From: Burkholderiaceae bacterium
Lineage (GTDB): Bacteria > Pseudomonadota > Gammaproteobacteria > Burkholderiales > Burkholderiaceae_C
Direction: 5' to 3'
Length of the DNA: 64,000 bases
Assembly: GCA_031253795.1 (NCBI GenBank)
Contig: JAIRVR010000003.1
Location: 1-64,000, forward strand
Part shown: in pieces, positions 8,781 through 17,945 of the stretch
Layout of the letters: every line of letters begins with the position of its first letter
Position numbering within the stretch: the first letter of the stretch is position 1
Program-made: the position numbers and the translations under genes
The notes under the pieces: generated by a model
Seen by the model: only the letters and a program-made list of their open reading frames with translations
What the model was told of the DNA's origin: nothing
Database searches by the model: none

Positions 8781-9785
8781 TCAAGCCGCAAAACGGGCCA
8801 GTTCCTCGGGCAGCTCGGCACGCAGCTCCACGCGCTCACCGCTGGCCGGGTGGGTGAACTGCAGGCGCCAGGCATGGAGGAACATGCGCTTGAGGCCTTG
8901 TTTCTGCAGCCTTCGGTTGAGGTCGAAGTCACCGTATTTGTCGTCACCCGCTATGGGGTGGCCCTGGCTGGCCAGGTGCACGCGAATCTGGTGGGTGCGG
9001 CCGGTCTTGATGGTCACTTCCAGCAGGCTCATGGCCGGCAGCCCGAGCAGGGGCCGTGGTTCCAGGGTGCTGCGCACGCGCACCAGGGTGACCGAGCGCA
9101 TGCCGTCGGGGTCGTCGGCCGTGGTCACCCGCACGCGGCGCTCGCCATCGGCCTGAAGGTATTTGAGCAAGGGCAGATCGATGACCTTGCGGTTGGCCGG
9201 CCAGTGGCCCTGCACCAGGGCCAGATAGGTCTTGCCGGTTTCTCGCTCCCGGAACTGGTCCTGCAAATGGGTCAGGGCCGAACGCTTCTTGGCCACCAGG
9301 AGAATGCCCGAGGTTTCGCGGTCCAGCCGGTGCACCAGCTCGAGAAAGCGGCTCTGCGGCCGCGCCTGGCGCAGTTGCTCGATGACACCGAAGCTCACGC
9401 CCGAGCCGCCATGCACGGCCACGCCGGCCGGTTTGTCGATGGCGATCACATGCTCATCCTCGAGCAGGCTGGGGAAATCCCTGGGCGGGGCCGGGCGCTC
9501 CGCCTTTTCGGCCACTTTCTCGGAGATGCGCACGGGCGGCACACGCACCACATCGCCAGCCGCCACCCGGGTCTCGGCGCTCGCCCGCCCCTTGTTGACG
9601 CGCACTTCGCCGCTGCGAATGATGCGGTAGACATGGGTCTTGGGAACGCCTTTGAGATGGCGAATCAGAAAGTTGTCGAGCCGCTGTCCCGCCGAATCGG
9701 CGTCGACTTCGATCAGCCGCACTGCGGCCGTGGCCGCGTTCAAGGAACCGTTGTGCGCCGGTTTGCCCTCTATAATGTGTTTCAC
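8781..9785 (-). CDS. rluC: 23S rRNA pseudouridine synthase RluC
   Basis: Converts uridines 955, 2504 and 2580 (E. coli numbering) of 23S rRNA to pseudouridine. An S4-like RNA-binding domain (residues about 35-85, with RIIRSGEVRVNKGR and VRVPPVR) precedes the RluA-type catalytic domain, with Asp155 in HRLDRETSG and GRTHQIRVH. The start is uncertain. The GTG at 9785 fits the family's length (334 aa) but has a poorly spaced ribosome site, and an ATG at 9842 preceded by GGGGGA would add 19 residues. It diverges from rne, as in E. coli. Confidence 0.9.
   Translation of the reverse strand: MKHIIEGKPAHNGSLNAATAAVRLIEVDADSAGQRLDNFLIRHLKGVPKTHVYRIIRSGEVRVNKGRASAETRVAAGDVVRVPPVRISEKVAEKAERPAPPRDFPSLLEDEHVIAIDKPAGVAVHGGSGVSFGVIEQLRQARPQSRFLELVHRLDRETSGILLVAKKRSALTHLQDQFRERETGKTYLALVQGHWPANRKVIDLPLLKYLQADGERRVRVTTADDPDGMRSVTLVRVRSTLEPRPLLGLPAMSLLEVTIKTGRTHQIRVHLASQGHPIAGDDKYGDFDLNRRLQKQGLKRMFLHAWRLQFTHPASGERVELRAELPEELARFAA
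9771..9776 (+). promoter_or_regulatory. candidate -10 box (TATAAT) for rne
   Basis: A perfect TATAAT on the plus strand, just inside the presumed first codons of rluC. The hexamer 17 bp upstream is CCGTTG, a weak -35. If used, rne transcription would begin about 9783 and leave a leader near 600 nt. This is a candidate only. Confidence 0.4.
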
Positions 9786-10377
9786 CTGTGCCGAGCTATT
9801 TATAAGTGGTTGATTCGCATGGAGTTTAGTCCATACAGCCATTTCCCCCGCACAGGCAGGTCGATGCCATCCGGTGTCATGCACGCGAAACAGCAGGAAA
9901 AGATGGCCTGCGGAATTCGGCGTTGCATCGGTTGTGGCTGACAAATTGAAACACTGATACGGAATCTCAAGCTGGCAGAAGGGATCGGACCCGGCGTCCG
10001 CCGCTGCCAGCGGATCAAAGCGAGCATGTGGATCTTTTGGGCATGGATGGTCACGCTGTGGAGCAGGAAAACGCCTGCGCCCAGGATCATTGCCGCCCCC
10101 AAGCCTCCCGCCTGCCCTGCACGTGCAGCAGCTCCCCGCGGGGCTGGACGGCGTGCCTCTCTCATCGCTCTCGTCCCCCTGCCCTTGCCCCCATTGCTGA
10201 CTTGAGCCAGTTCTCAAGCATCAAGGCATCCGGCGATTTCCGTTCGTTTCAACGCGTCAGTTCGGCATCTCGGCTCCCCGCGAGCCTGTCTTTGATTACC
10301 AGTCAAAGGCGTGTCGGTCTGGCAGCAGTGGCTGCATCCCGGCGCGCCCCAGAGAAAACGAATAAAGGAAACGCATC
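9786..10377 (+). other. rluC-rne intergenic region / probable rne 5' leader
   Basis: Nearly 600 bp without a convincing gene; short frames here have no recognisable product. In E. coli the same divergent arrangement has a long rne leader that RNase E itself uses for autoregulation. The length and position here suggest the same kind of leader, but I could not identify a conserved hp2-like hairpin by eye. The rne ribosome site (AAAGGAA) is at its 3' end. Confidence 0.5.
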
Positions 10378-13335
10378 ATGAAACGGATGCTCATCAACGC
10401 CACGCAGGCCGAAGAACGCCGCCTCGCCATCGTCGACGGCCAAAAGCTGCTCGATTACGAAATCGAAATCGAAGGCCGCGAACAGCGCAAAGGCAATATC
10501 TACAAGGCCGTGGTCACGCGCGTGGAGCCCAGCCTGGAAGCCTGTTTCGTCGATTACGGCGAGGACCGCCACGGCTTCCTGCCGTTCAAGGAAATCTCCA
10601 AGCAGTATTTCGCCGAAGGCGTCTCTCCCAGCCAGGCTCGCATCAATGAAGTGATCCGCGAAGGCCAGGAACTGGTCGTCCAGGTCGAGAAGGAAGAGCG
10701 CGGCAACAAGGGCGCCGCCCTGACCACCTTCATCTCCCTGGCAGGCCGCTACGTGGTGCTGATGCCCAACAACCCGCGCGGCGGTGGCGTTTCGCGCCGC
10801 ATCGAGGGCGAGGACCGGGCCGAGCTCAAGGAGGCCATGGACCAGCTCGAGTACCCCAAGGGCATGTCCATCATCGCGCGCACCGCCGGCATCGGCCGCA
10901 CCGCGCCCGAGCTGCAATGGGATCTGAACTACCTGCTCAAGCTGTGGAACGCCATCGACGGCGCGGCCAGATCGGGCAAGGGCGCCTTCCTGATCTACCA
11001 GGAGTCGAGCCTGGTCATCCGTGCCATCCGCGACTATTTCAACAGCGACATCGGCGACATCCTGATCGACACCGACGACATCTACGAGCAGGCGCAGCAG
11101 TTCATGCAGCACGTCATGCCCGAGCATGCCGCACGCGTCAAGCGTTACCGTGACGACGCACCGCTGTTCAGCCGCTTCCAGATCGAACACCAGATCGAAT
11201 CGGCCTACTCGCGGACCGTCACCCTGCCCTCTGGCGGCGCCATCGTCATCGACCACACCGAAGCCCTGGTGTCCATCGACGTGAACTCGGCCCGCGCCAT
11301 CAAGGGCGGCGACATCGAGGAAACCGCCACCCGCACCAACCTGGAAGCCGCCGACGAAGTGGCGCGCCAGATGCGCCTGCGCGACCTGGGCGGCCTGATC
11401 GTGATCGACTTCATCGACATGGAGGAGAGCAAGAACCGCCGCGAAGTCGAGAACCGCCTGCGCGACGCGCTGCGCCAGGACCGCGCCCGCGTGCAGTTCG
11501 GCACCATCAGCAAGTTCGGTCTCATGGAAATGAGCCGGCAGCGCCTCAAGCCCGCGCTGTCCGAAGGCGCCCACATCAACTGCCCGCGCTGCGGCGGCTC
11601 CGGCCATATCCGCGACACCGAAAGCTCGGCGCTGCAAATCCTGCGCATCATCCAGGAAGAGTCCATGCAGGACAACACGGCCGCCGTGCACTGCCAGGTG
11701 CCCGTGGAAGTGGCCAGCTTCCTGCTCAACGAAAAGCGCGGCGAAATCACCAAGATCGAGCTCAAGCAGCGCGTCAACGTCATCATGGTCCCCAACAAGT
11801 CCATGGACACGCCGCACTACAAGCTGGAGCGGCTCAAGCATGACGATGCCCGCCTGGAAGGCATGGAAGCCAGCTACAAGCTGGCCGAGGACCTGGACAC
11901 CGAAACCACGGTGACCCGTCGCTCGCAGGAGCCGACCAACAAGCAGACGCCCGTGATCAAGGGCGTGCTGCCCGATGCACCCGCACCGGTGGCAGAACCG
12001 CGTCCGGAAGGCAGCCGCAACCGTGCGGCCGCCGCACAACGCGAAGTCACCCGTCCCGCAGCCCCCGTGGCACCGGCCCCGGTGGCGCGCGAGCAGGGCT
12101 TCTTCGCCTGGCTCAAGAGCCTGTTCGGCTTCGGCGCTGCTCCCGCCCCCGTGGCGGCCCCCGCACCGGCTGCGGCCGAGACCCCGGCGCGCGAAGGCCG
12201 CCGCGATGGCCGCAACAGCGATGGCCGTGGCCGCCGCAACGAGCGCGCGGAGCGTGGCGAGCGCAATGAACGTGGTGGCGAGCGCGGTGGCTCCGGCAAT
12301 GCCGAGCGCCAGGCCGGCGCCGAAGGCCGCAACCGCCGCACGCCCAACCGCGATGCGGAACGTGGCGAGCAGCGCGGCGAACGGGGTGAACGCGGCGAGC
12401 GCCGCAGCCGTGGCGAACGTGGCGACAGCCGCCAGCCGCTGGAGGCCGTGGCCGCACTGACGCCCGAAACCGGCAGTACCGAAGTGCGTGAGCGCGCACC
12501 GCGCGGCGAGCGCCAGGAACGCGGCGAAGGCCGCCGTGAACGCGGTGAACGTGGTGAGCGCGTCGAACGTGCCGAGCGCCTGCCCCGCCCGGTCGAGTCC
12601 GTGGCGGAAGCCGATGGCAATGTGGATCAGGCACAGCAGGACGATGCCGCCGGCATCGCCCCCTCCGCCGCCCAGGGAGAAGATCAGCCGGCACGCCAGC
12701 GCCGCTCGCGCGACCGCTACGGCCGTGACCGCCGCGAACGCGGCGATCGCGCACCCCGCGATGCCGACACCGCCCAGTCCTTCGACGCCGTGGATGCCGA
12801 GCAGGGTGGCAGCGAGGAGCCGCAGCCCGCACGCCGTAGCTACTTCAATGCGGCCAGTACCGCGCCCGAGCAGCAGGCCCAGGCCGAGCCCGTGACCGAA
12901 ACGGCCGTGCCGACCATCGCAGCCCAGGCCCCGGTGGCACAGGCCGATACGGCTCCGATCGCCGAGATCCAGCCTGCCGCAGCGCCCGCCCCGCAGGTCG
13001 TGGCCCCCGTGGCACCCGTGGTGGCCCAGCCCCCCGCGCCCCAGGCCACGGGCCGTGCCATGCCCCAGGTCCAGTCCTATGACCTGCCCACGGCCGAGTT
13101 GCAGGCACTGGCCTCCGCCTCGGGCCTGCAATGGGTGGGCTCCGATGCGGACAAGGTTGCTGCCGTCCAGGCCGCCATCGCTGCCGAGCCCCTGCCCGTG
13201 CGCATCCCGCGCGAGCGCCCGGCCCTCATCGTGCTGGACGAAGGCCCGCTCATCCTCGTGGAAACACGCAAGGACCTCAGCGACCTGCAGTTGCCCTTCG
13301 AGCAGCAGCAGCCACAGGGCTCGGCCCATGCCTGA
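10378..13335 (+). CDS. rne: ribonuclease E
   Basis: Main endonuclease of mRNA decay and rRNA/tRNA processing, and scaffold of the degradosome. The 985-residue protein has an S1 RNA-binding domain after residue 35 and a DNase I-like catalytic region with Asp residues in VSIDVNSARA and IVIDFIDMEE. The zinc link CPRC (Cys402, Cys405) joins dimers. Around residues 573-586 (FFAWLKSLFGFG) lies an amphipathic helix where E. coli RNase E has its membrane anchor. The remaining 400 residues are a low-complexity Arg/Gly/Glu-rich tail (RGERGE-type repeats) followed by Ala/Pro-rich sequence, as expected for the disordered scaffold arm. Confidence 0.96.
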   Translation: MKRMLINATQAEERRLAIVDGQKLLDYEIEIEGREQRKGNIYKAVVTRVEPSLEACFVDYGEDRHGFLPFKEISKQYFAEGVSPSQARINEVIREGQELVVQVEKEERGNKGAALTTFISLAGRYVVLMPNNPRGGGVSRRIEGEDRAELKEAMDQLEYPKGMSIIARTAGIGRTAPELQWDLNYLLKLWNAIDGAARSGKGAFLIYQESSLVIRAIRDYFNSDIGDILIDTDDIYEQAQQFMQHVMPEHAARVKRYRDDAPLFSRFQIEHQIESAYSRTVTLPSGGAIVIDHTEALVSIDVNSARAIKGGDIEETATRTNLEAADEVARQMRLRDLGGLIVIDFIDMEESKNRREVENRLRDALRQDRARVQFGTISKFGLMEMSRQRLKPALSEGAHINCPRCGGSGHIRDTESSALQILRIIQEESMQDNTAAVHCQVPVEVASFLLNEKRGEITKIELKQRVNVIMVPNKSMDTPHYKLERLKHDDARLEGMEASYKLAEDLDTETTVTRRSQEPTNKQTPVIKGVLPDAPAPVAEPRPEGSRNRAAAAQREVTRPAAPVAPAPVAREQGFFAWLKSLFGFGAAPAPVAAPAPAAAETPAREGRRDGRNSDGRGRRNERAERGERNERGGERGGSGNAERQAGAEGRNRRTPNRDAERGEQRGERGERGERRSRGERGDSRQPLEAVAALTPETGSTEVRERAPRGERQERGEGRRERGERGERVERAERLPRPVESVAEADGNVDQAQQDDAAGIAPSAAQGEDQPARQRRSRDRYGRDRRERGDRAPRDADTAQSFDAVDAEQGGSEEPQPARRSYFNAASTAPEQQAQAEPVTETAVPTIAAQAPVAQADTAPIAEIQPAAAPAPQVVAPVAPVVAQPPAPQATGRAMPQVQSYDLPTAELQALASASGLQWVGSDADKVAAVQAAIAAEPLPVRIPRERPALIVLDEGPLILVETRKDLSDLQLPFEQQQPQGSAHA

Positions 13336-13352
13336 TTCCAGGCAGTGACCAC

Positions 13353-13380
13353 ACAGGGGCCCTTGCGGCCCCTGTTTGTT
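13353..13380 (+). terminator. intrinsic terminator of rne
   Basis: A perfect 9-bp stem (ACAGGGGCC / GGCCCCTGT) with a 5-nt loop and a TTTGTT tail starts 18 bp after the rne stop codon. Confidence 0.85.
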
Positions 13381-13421
13381 TCCGCTTCCACCGTTTTTGC
13401 CCCCAACGCTTGCGAACCGCC

Positions 13422-14207
13422 ATGCTGCTGCTGCTCTCCCCCGCCAAATCGCTGGACTACGACACACCGTTGCCGCCCGGGCTGCCGCATACGCTGCCCC
13501 ACTTCACCGAACAGCCGCTGGAACTGATCGAGCTGCTGCGCCGGCAGTCGCCCCAGCAGCTGTCCGAGCTCATGGGCATCAGCGACAAGCTGGCCGCGCT
13601 CAACGTGGCGCGTTACGAAGCCTTCAGCCCGCGCTTTACCGCCACCAATTCGCGCCAGGCACTGCTGGCTTTCAACGGCGATGTGTATGAGGGGCTGCAG
13701 GCCCGCAGCCTGGACGAGGAGGATCTGGACTGGGCCCAGGGCCATGTGCTTGTCCTCAGCGGCCTGTATGGCGTGCTGCGGCCGCTGGACCGCATGCAGC
13801 CCTACCGCCTGGAGATGGGCACGCGTCTGGCCACCACCCACGGCAGCAATCTTTACCAGTTCTGGGGCACGCGCATCGCCGAGTACCTGAACCAGCGCAG
13901 CGCCAGGCAGCCGGCCGCCGAGCGCTGCATCATCAACCTGGCCTCGCAGGAATATTTCAAATCGGTAGACTTGAAGCACCTGAAGGCGCCCGTGGTGGAG
14001 TGCGTGTTCGAGGACTTCAAGAACGGCTCCTACAAGATCATCAGCTTCCATGCCAAGCGTGCGCGCGGACTGATGGCACGATTTGCCATACAGCAGCGCG
14101 CATGCAGCGCCCAGGCGCTGAAGGCCTTCGATCTCGATGGCTATGCCCTGGCGCCCGCCGCCTCGGCACCGCAGCGCCTGGTATTTCGCCGCAAGGGCCG
14201 CGACTGA
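13422..14207 (+). CDS. yaaA: peroxide stress protein YaaA (DUF328/UPF0246)
   Basis: YaaA in E. coli lowers intracellular free iron during hydrogen peroxide stress and has a DNA-binding fold. The 261-residue protein starts MLLLLSPAKSLDY, the invariant family opening, and includes YEGLQARSLDEEDL, LSGLYGVLRPLD and the SFHAKRARGLMARF block. The ATG used here gives family length; a longer open frame upstream runs through the rne end and terminator. It is probably transcribed from a promoter after the rne terminator. Confidence 0.93.
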   Translation: MLLLLSPAKSLDYDTPLPPGLPHTLPHFTEQPLELIELLRRQSPQQLSELMGISDKLAALNVARYEAFSPRFTATNSRQALLAFNGDVYEGLQARSLDEEDLDWAQGHVLVLSGLYGVLRPLDRMQPYRLEMGTRLATTHGSNLYQFWGTRIAEYLNQRSARQPAAERCIINLASQEYFKSVDLKHLKAPVVECVFEDFKNGSYKIISFHAKRARGLMARFAIQQRACSAQALKAFDLDGYALAPAASAPQRLVFRRKGRD

Positions 14208-14284
14208 GCCCTCGCCCCACGGCCGGCCTTGCCCGCAAGGCCCTTGGAGTCCATTCAACGCGGCAAGGGCCGCACCTGAACGCC

Positions 14285-15178
14285 ATGAGCCACCAAGCCC
14301 CTACCGACAACTTTCCCCTGCCCCAGGATCTGCCACCCGGCCTGACCCCCGAGCTCATGCAATGGGTCAGGGACCAGGCGGCCTCGGGACTGGCGCCCAC
14401 CGTCCTGCTGCATGCCATGCGCGACGTGGGTTGGGGCGAGGAACCCGCGCGCCAGGCACTGAGCCTGGCCGGCATGACCCTTCCCTCAACGGCGACCCCG
14501 GCGGTGTCCAGGCAGCCCGCCCAGCACCTGCCCGAACCCGATCTCGAACACCAGCCCTGCAGCATCGACGTGGGCGACCGCCAGGTGCAGGTCCTGGTCA
14601 GCATGGACCATCCACGCGTGGTGGTCTTCGCCAACCTGCTCTCGCACGAGGAGTGCGAGGCCCTCATCGCCGACGCGCATCCGCGCATGGCGCGTTCGCT
14701 CACCGTGGCCACGCAAAGCGGGGGCGAGGAGGTCAATGACGACCGCACCAGCCAGGGCATGTTTTTCCAGCGCGGCGAGACCGAGGTCGTGCGCCGCCTG
14801 GAAGAGCGCATAGCGCGCCTGCTGCGCTGGCCCCTGGAAAATGGCGAAGGCCTGCAGGTGCTGCACTACGGCCCGGGCGCCGAATACAAGCCCCACCACG
14901 ATTACTTCGCCCCCCACGAGCCCGGTACACCCACCATCCTGCGGCGCGGCGGCCAGCGCGTTGCCACCCTGGTGATCTACCTGAACGAGCCCGCCCTGGG
15001 CGGTGCCACCACCTTCCCCGAAGCCCAGCTCCAGGTCGTGCCGCGCCGCGGCAATGCCGTGTTCTTCAGCTATGACCGCCCCGATCCCTCCACGCGCACC
15101 CTGCACGGGGGCGCCCCGGTGCGCGAAGGCGAAAAATGGATCGCCACCAAGTGGCTGCGTGAACGCGAATTCCGCTGA
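14285..15178 (+). CDS. prolyl 4-hydroxylase-like 2OG-Fe(II) dioxygenase
   Basis: A 297-residue protein with a poorly conserved N-terminal 90 residues and a C-terminal P4H-type double-stranded beta-helix. Iron ligands are His204 and Asp206 (KPHHDYF) and His274 (TLHGGAP); Lys284 (GEKWIATKW) should bind 2-oxoglutarate. Bacterial relatives hydroxylate proline in proteins such as EF-Tu or act on unknown targets. The substrate here cannot be inferred. No partner gene is obvious between yaaA and queF. Confidence 0.88.
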   Translation: MSHQAPTDNFPLPQDLPPGLTPELMQWVRDQAASGLAPTVLLHAMRDVGWGEEPARQALSLAGMTLPSTATPAVSRQPAQHLPEPDLEHQPCSIDVGDRQVQVLVSMDHPRVVVFANLLSHEECEALIADAHPRMARSLTVATQSGGEEVNDDRTSQGMFFQRGETEVVRRLEERIARLLRWPLENGEGLQVLHYGPGAEYKPHHDYFAPHEPGTPTILRRGGQRVATLVIYLNEPALGGATTFPEAQLQVVPRRGNAVFFSYDRPDPSTRTLHGGAPVREGEKWIATKWLREREFR

Positions 15179-15332
15179 CCACGGCAGTCCGCCATGATTG
15201 CAGCGAAAAATGGCGTGGCAGTCGGAAGGCCGCCAGCACGCCGGGCTGTTCGATTTCAGGTAGCTTCACGGACTGAGGCCGGACCGCTCCACTCCACGGC
15301 GGCAGGCACCCCGACACGACGGCAGAACATTG

Positions 15333-16181
15333 ATGAACACCCCTGAACTATCCCAACTGGGCAAGGCCTCGGCCTATGTGGACCAGTACGACCCCTCCCT
15401 GCTGTTCCCGCTGCCGCGCGCGCCCAAGCGCGAGGAAATCGGCCTGCAGCCGGGCCATCTGCCATTTTTCGGCGCCGACCTGTGGACGGCCTTCGAGCTG
15501 TCCTGGCTGAACCTGCGTGGCAAGCCCCAGGTGGCGCTCGCGCATTTCACCATTCCCTGCGAAACGCCCAACCTCATCGAGAGCAAGTCCTTCAAGCTCT
15601 ACCTGAACAGCTTCAACAACACCCGCCTGGCCGATGCGGCCGAAGTCCAGGCCCGGCTGCGTGCCGACCTGGCCGAGGCCCTGTGGCGCGGCAGCGGACA
15701 AAGCGGCAGCATCGGCGTGAAGATCATCGGCCTGGACCGCTTCGACCAGGAAATGGTGCAGGAACTGGACGGCTTGCTGCTGGACCGGCTGGACGTGGAA
15801 TGCACGCGCTACCAGCCTGCGCCCGAGCTGCTGTGCGCCCAGCACGAGGAAGCGCCCGTCACCGAAACCCTGGTCAGCCACCTGCTCAAGAGCAACTGCC
15901 TGGTCACAGGCCAGCCCGACTGGGGCAGCGTGCAGATCCGCTACAGCGGCGCCCAGATCGACCAGGAAGGCCTGCTGCAGTATCTGGTGAGCTTTCGCAA
16001 CCACAACGAATTCCATGAGCAGTGCGTGGAGCGCATTTTCATGGACATCTGGACGCGCTGCCGCCCCATCAAACTGTCGGTCTACGCACGCTATACGCGC
16101 CGCGGCGGCCTGGACATCAACCCCTTCCGCACCAGCCATCCCGGTGCGCTGCCGGCCAACGTGCGTTCGGCGCGGCAATAG
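15333..16181 (+). CDS. queF: NADPH-dependent 7-cyano-7-deazaguanine reductase QueF
   Basis: Reduces preQ0 to preQ1 in queuosine tRNA modification. The 282-residue length marks the long, two-domain proteobacterial type. The QueF motif lies at [13 protein letters not shown] in the N-terminal half, and the nucleophile is Cys189 in [13 protein letters not shown]. An upstream TTG adjoins the chosen ATG. It converges on the chemoreceptor gene with an 11-bp gap. Confidence 0.95.
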   Translation: MNTPELSQLGKASAYVDQYDPSLLFPLPRAPKREEIGLQPGHLPFFGADLWTAFELSWLNLRGKPQVALAHFTIPCETPNLIESKSFKLYLNSFNNTRLADAAEVQARLRADLAEALWRGSGQSGSIGVKIIGLDRFDQEMVQELDGLLLDRLDVECTRYQPAPELLCAQHEEAPVTETLVSHLLKSNCLVTGQPDWGSVQIRYSGAQIDQEGLLQYLVSFRNHNEFHEQCVERIFMDIWTRCRPIKLSVYARYTRRGGLDINPFRTSHPGALPANVRSARQ

Positions 16182-16192
16182 GCACGGCCGCG

Positions 16193-17752
16193 CTATCGCA
16201 GCGTGAACACATCCAGCGAACGCTCCAGCGTCTGGGCGCTGGAGCGCAGCGAGCCGGCCGCGCCGGCCGACTGCTCGACCAGGGCTGCGTTCTGCTGGGT
16301 CACGGCGTCGAGCTGGGCCACGGCCTCGTTGACCTGGGCAATCCCTATGGACTGCTCGCGCGTGGCAATGCTGATCTGATGCACCAGGTCGCTGACGCGG
16401 CCCACGGCGTCGACCATGCCGTCGATCGTGCGGCCCGCGGCGTCCATGCGCGCATTGCCATCGTTGATGCCATCCACCGTGCGATTGATCAGCCCGCTGA
16501 TCTCCTTGGCCGCCGAAGCGCTGCGCTGGGCCAGGGCCCGCACCTCGCCGGCCACCACGGCAAAGCCCCGGCCCTGCTCGCCTGCGCGCGCCGCTTCCAC
16601 GGCGGCGTTGAGCGCCAGCAGGTTCGTCTGGAAGGCAATGCTTTCGATCACGCCGATGATCTCGCCCATGCGCCGCGACGAGCCGCGGATGTGCTCCATG
16701 GCCGACCCCACCTCGGCGATGGCCGTTCCGCTGCGGCCCGCCACCTGGCGGCTCTGATCGCTCTCCTGCGCCATGAGCTGGGCCGTATCGGCCGTCTGGG
16801 CCACGGTGCCCGAGATTTCCTCCATGGAAGCCGCCGTCTGCTGCAGGCTGGTGGCCTGGGATTCCGTGCGCGAAGCCAGGTCGAAGCTGCCCTGGGCGAT
16901 CTCGTGGGCCGTGGTCGCAAAACCGCGCATTTCCGTGCGCACGTCGCCCACCACGGCGCGCAGGTTGATCTGGATCTGCTGCAGCCTTTGCATCATGGCA
17001 CCCATGGCGCCGCTGTAGCCATGGGACAGGTCCGTTCCCAGCTGGCAGCTGGCGATGTCGGCAGCAAAGCGGCTGGCCTGCTCCAGGCCCGCCACACAGC
17101 CCTGCTGGAAGCGCCACAGAACAAAGCCCGTACCGGCCGCGAGCACCGCCAGGCGCGCTCCCCAGGCCAGTCCCCCCTGCCAGCCCAGCATATCGGGCAG
17201 CATCGCCGCAAGGCCCAGGGCTCCCAGCATCAGCGCCATGCGCGCCACCAATCCCAGATCGCTGCGACGGTCCCACAGCCCGGCCAGGCCCAGGCGGCGC
17301 AGTTGTCCGCCGCGCAGCCTCAAGGTCACACGGCCCGATTCGGCTTCGACGCGCATCCGTGCATAGAGAGTCTCGGCGGCCTCGATCTCGGCCGCTGCGG
17401 GCTTCGTGCGCACCGACAGATAGCCGCGCGGACGGCCCTCTTCCATGATGGGCGTCACGTTGGCCCGCACCCAGTAGTGGTCACCGTTCTTGCGCCGGTT
17501 CTTGACCAGGGCCGTCCAGGGATAGCCATGGGCAATGGTGCGCCACATGTCCTTGAAGGCCGCAGCCGGCATGTCCGGGTGGCGGATGAGGTTGTGCGGC
17601 TGCTCCATGAGCTCTTCGTAGGAATAGCCGCTGACCCGCACGAAGGCCGGGTTGCAATGGGTGATCTCGCCCTTGGTATTGGTGACCGACACCAGCAGCT
17701 CGTCTCCGGGAAAGTCGTAGTTGCGCTGGCTGACCGGCAAATTCACGCGCAT
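16193..17752 (-). CDS. Aer-like PAS-domain methyl-accepting chemotaxis protein
   Basis: A 519-residue chemoreceptor. The N-terminal PAS domain (residues about 10-120, with [15 protein letters not shown] and [13 protein letters not shown]) closely resembles the FAD-binding sensor of Aer, which reads cell redox state. A hydrophobic hairpin (about 165-215) anchors it in the inner membrane without a periplasmic sensor. The signalling tip [29 protein letters not shown], given here only as a landmark, is fully conserved and should bind CheA/CheW. A strong ribosome site (AGAGGAG) fixes the start. It is remote from any che cluster. Confidence 0.92.
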   Translation of the reverse strand: MRVNLPVSQRNYDFPGDELLVSVTNTKGEITHCNPAFVRVSGYSYEELMEQPHNLIRHPDMPAAAFKDMWRTIAHGYPWTALVKNRRKNGDHYWVRANVTPIMEEGRPRGYLSVRTKPAAAEIEAAETLYARMRVEAESGRVTLRLRGGQLRRLGLAGLWDRRSDLGLVARMALMLGALGLAAMLPDMLGWQGGLAWGARLAVLAAGTGFVLWRFQQGCVAGLEQASRFAADIASCQLGTDLSHGYSGAMGAMMQRLQQIQINLRAVVGDVRTEMRGFATTAHEIAQGSFDLASRTESQATSLQQTAASMEEISGTVAQTADTAQLMAQESDQSRQVAGRSGTAIAEVGSAMEHIRGSSRRMGEIIGVIESIAFQTNLLALNAAVEAARAGEQGRGFAVVAGEVRALAQRSASAAKEISGLINRTVDGINDGNARMDAAGRTIDGMVDAVGRVSDLVHQISIATREQSIGIAQVNEAVAQLDAVTQQNAALVEQSAGAAGSLRSSAQTLERSLDVFTLR

Positions 17753-17945
17753 GGGTACCGCTCCTCTTTTGTGATCTTGTTCTTGTGAAATGGCAGCGCT
17801 GAAGCCCACGAAACCCAAGGGAAACCAGGAATCGGATACACAATTTCACACCCCCGAAATCATCGCACAGCACGCATACCGCACTGCCATGCTCAGACCT
17901 GGTGCATGGTTTTTCCAGTGCATACGCCAAATATGTGGTGATGAA

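Noticed and set aside
10303-13467. A 1054-codon frame antisense to rne
   Set aside because: Low-complexity Ala/Gly/His translation caused by GC-rich third positions; the sense strand encodes a complete RNase E.
17753-17945. A flagellar sigma-28 promoter upstream of the Aer-like gene
   Set aside because: Fragments resembling GCCGATAA were seen, but spacing to a TAAA element does not fit.
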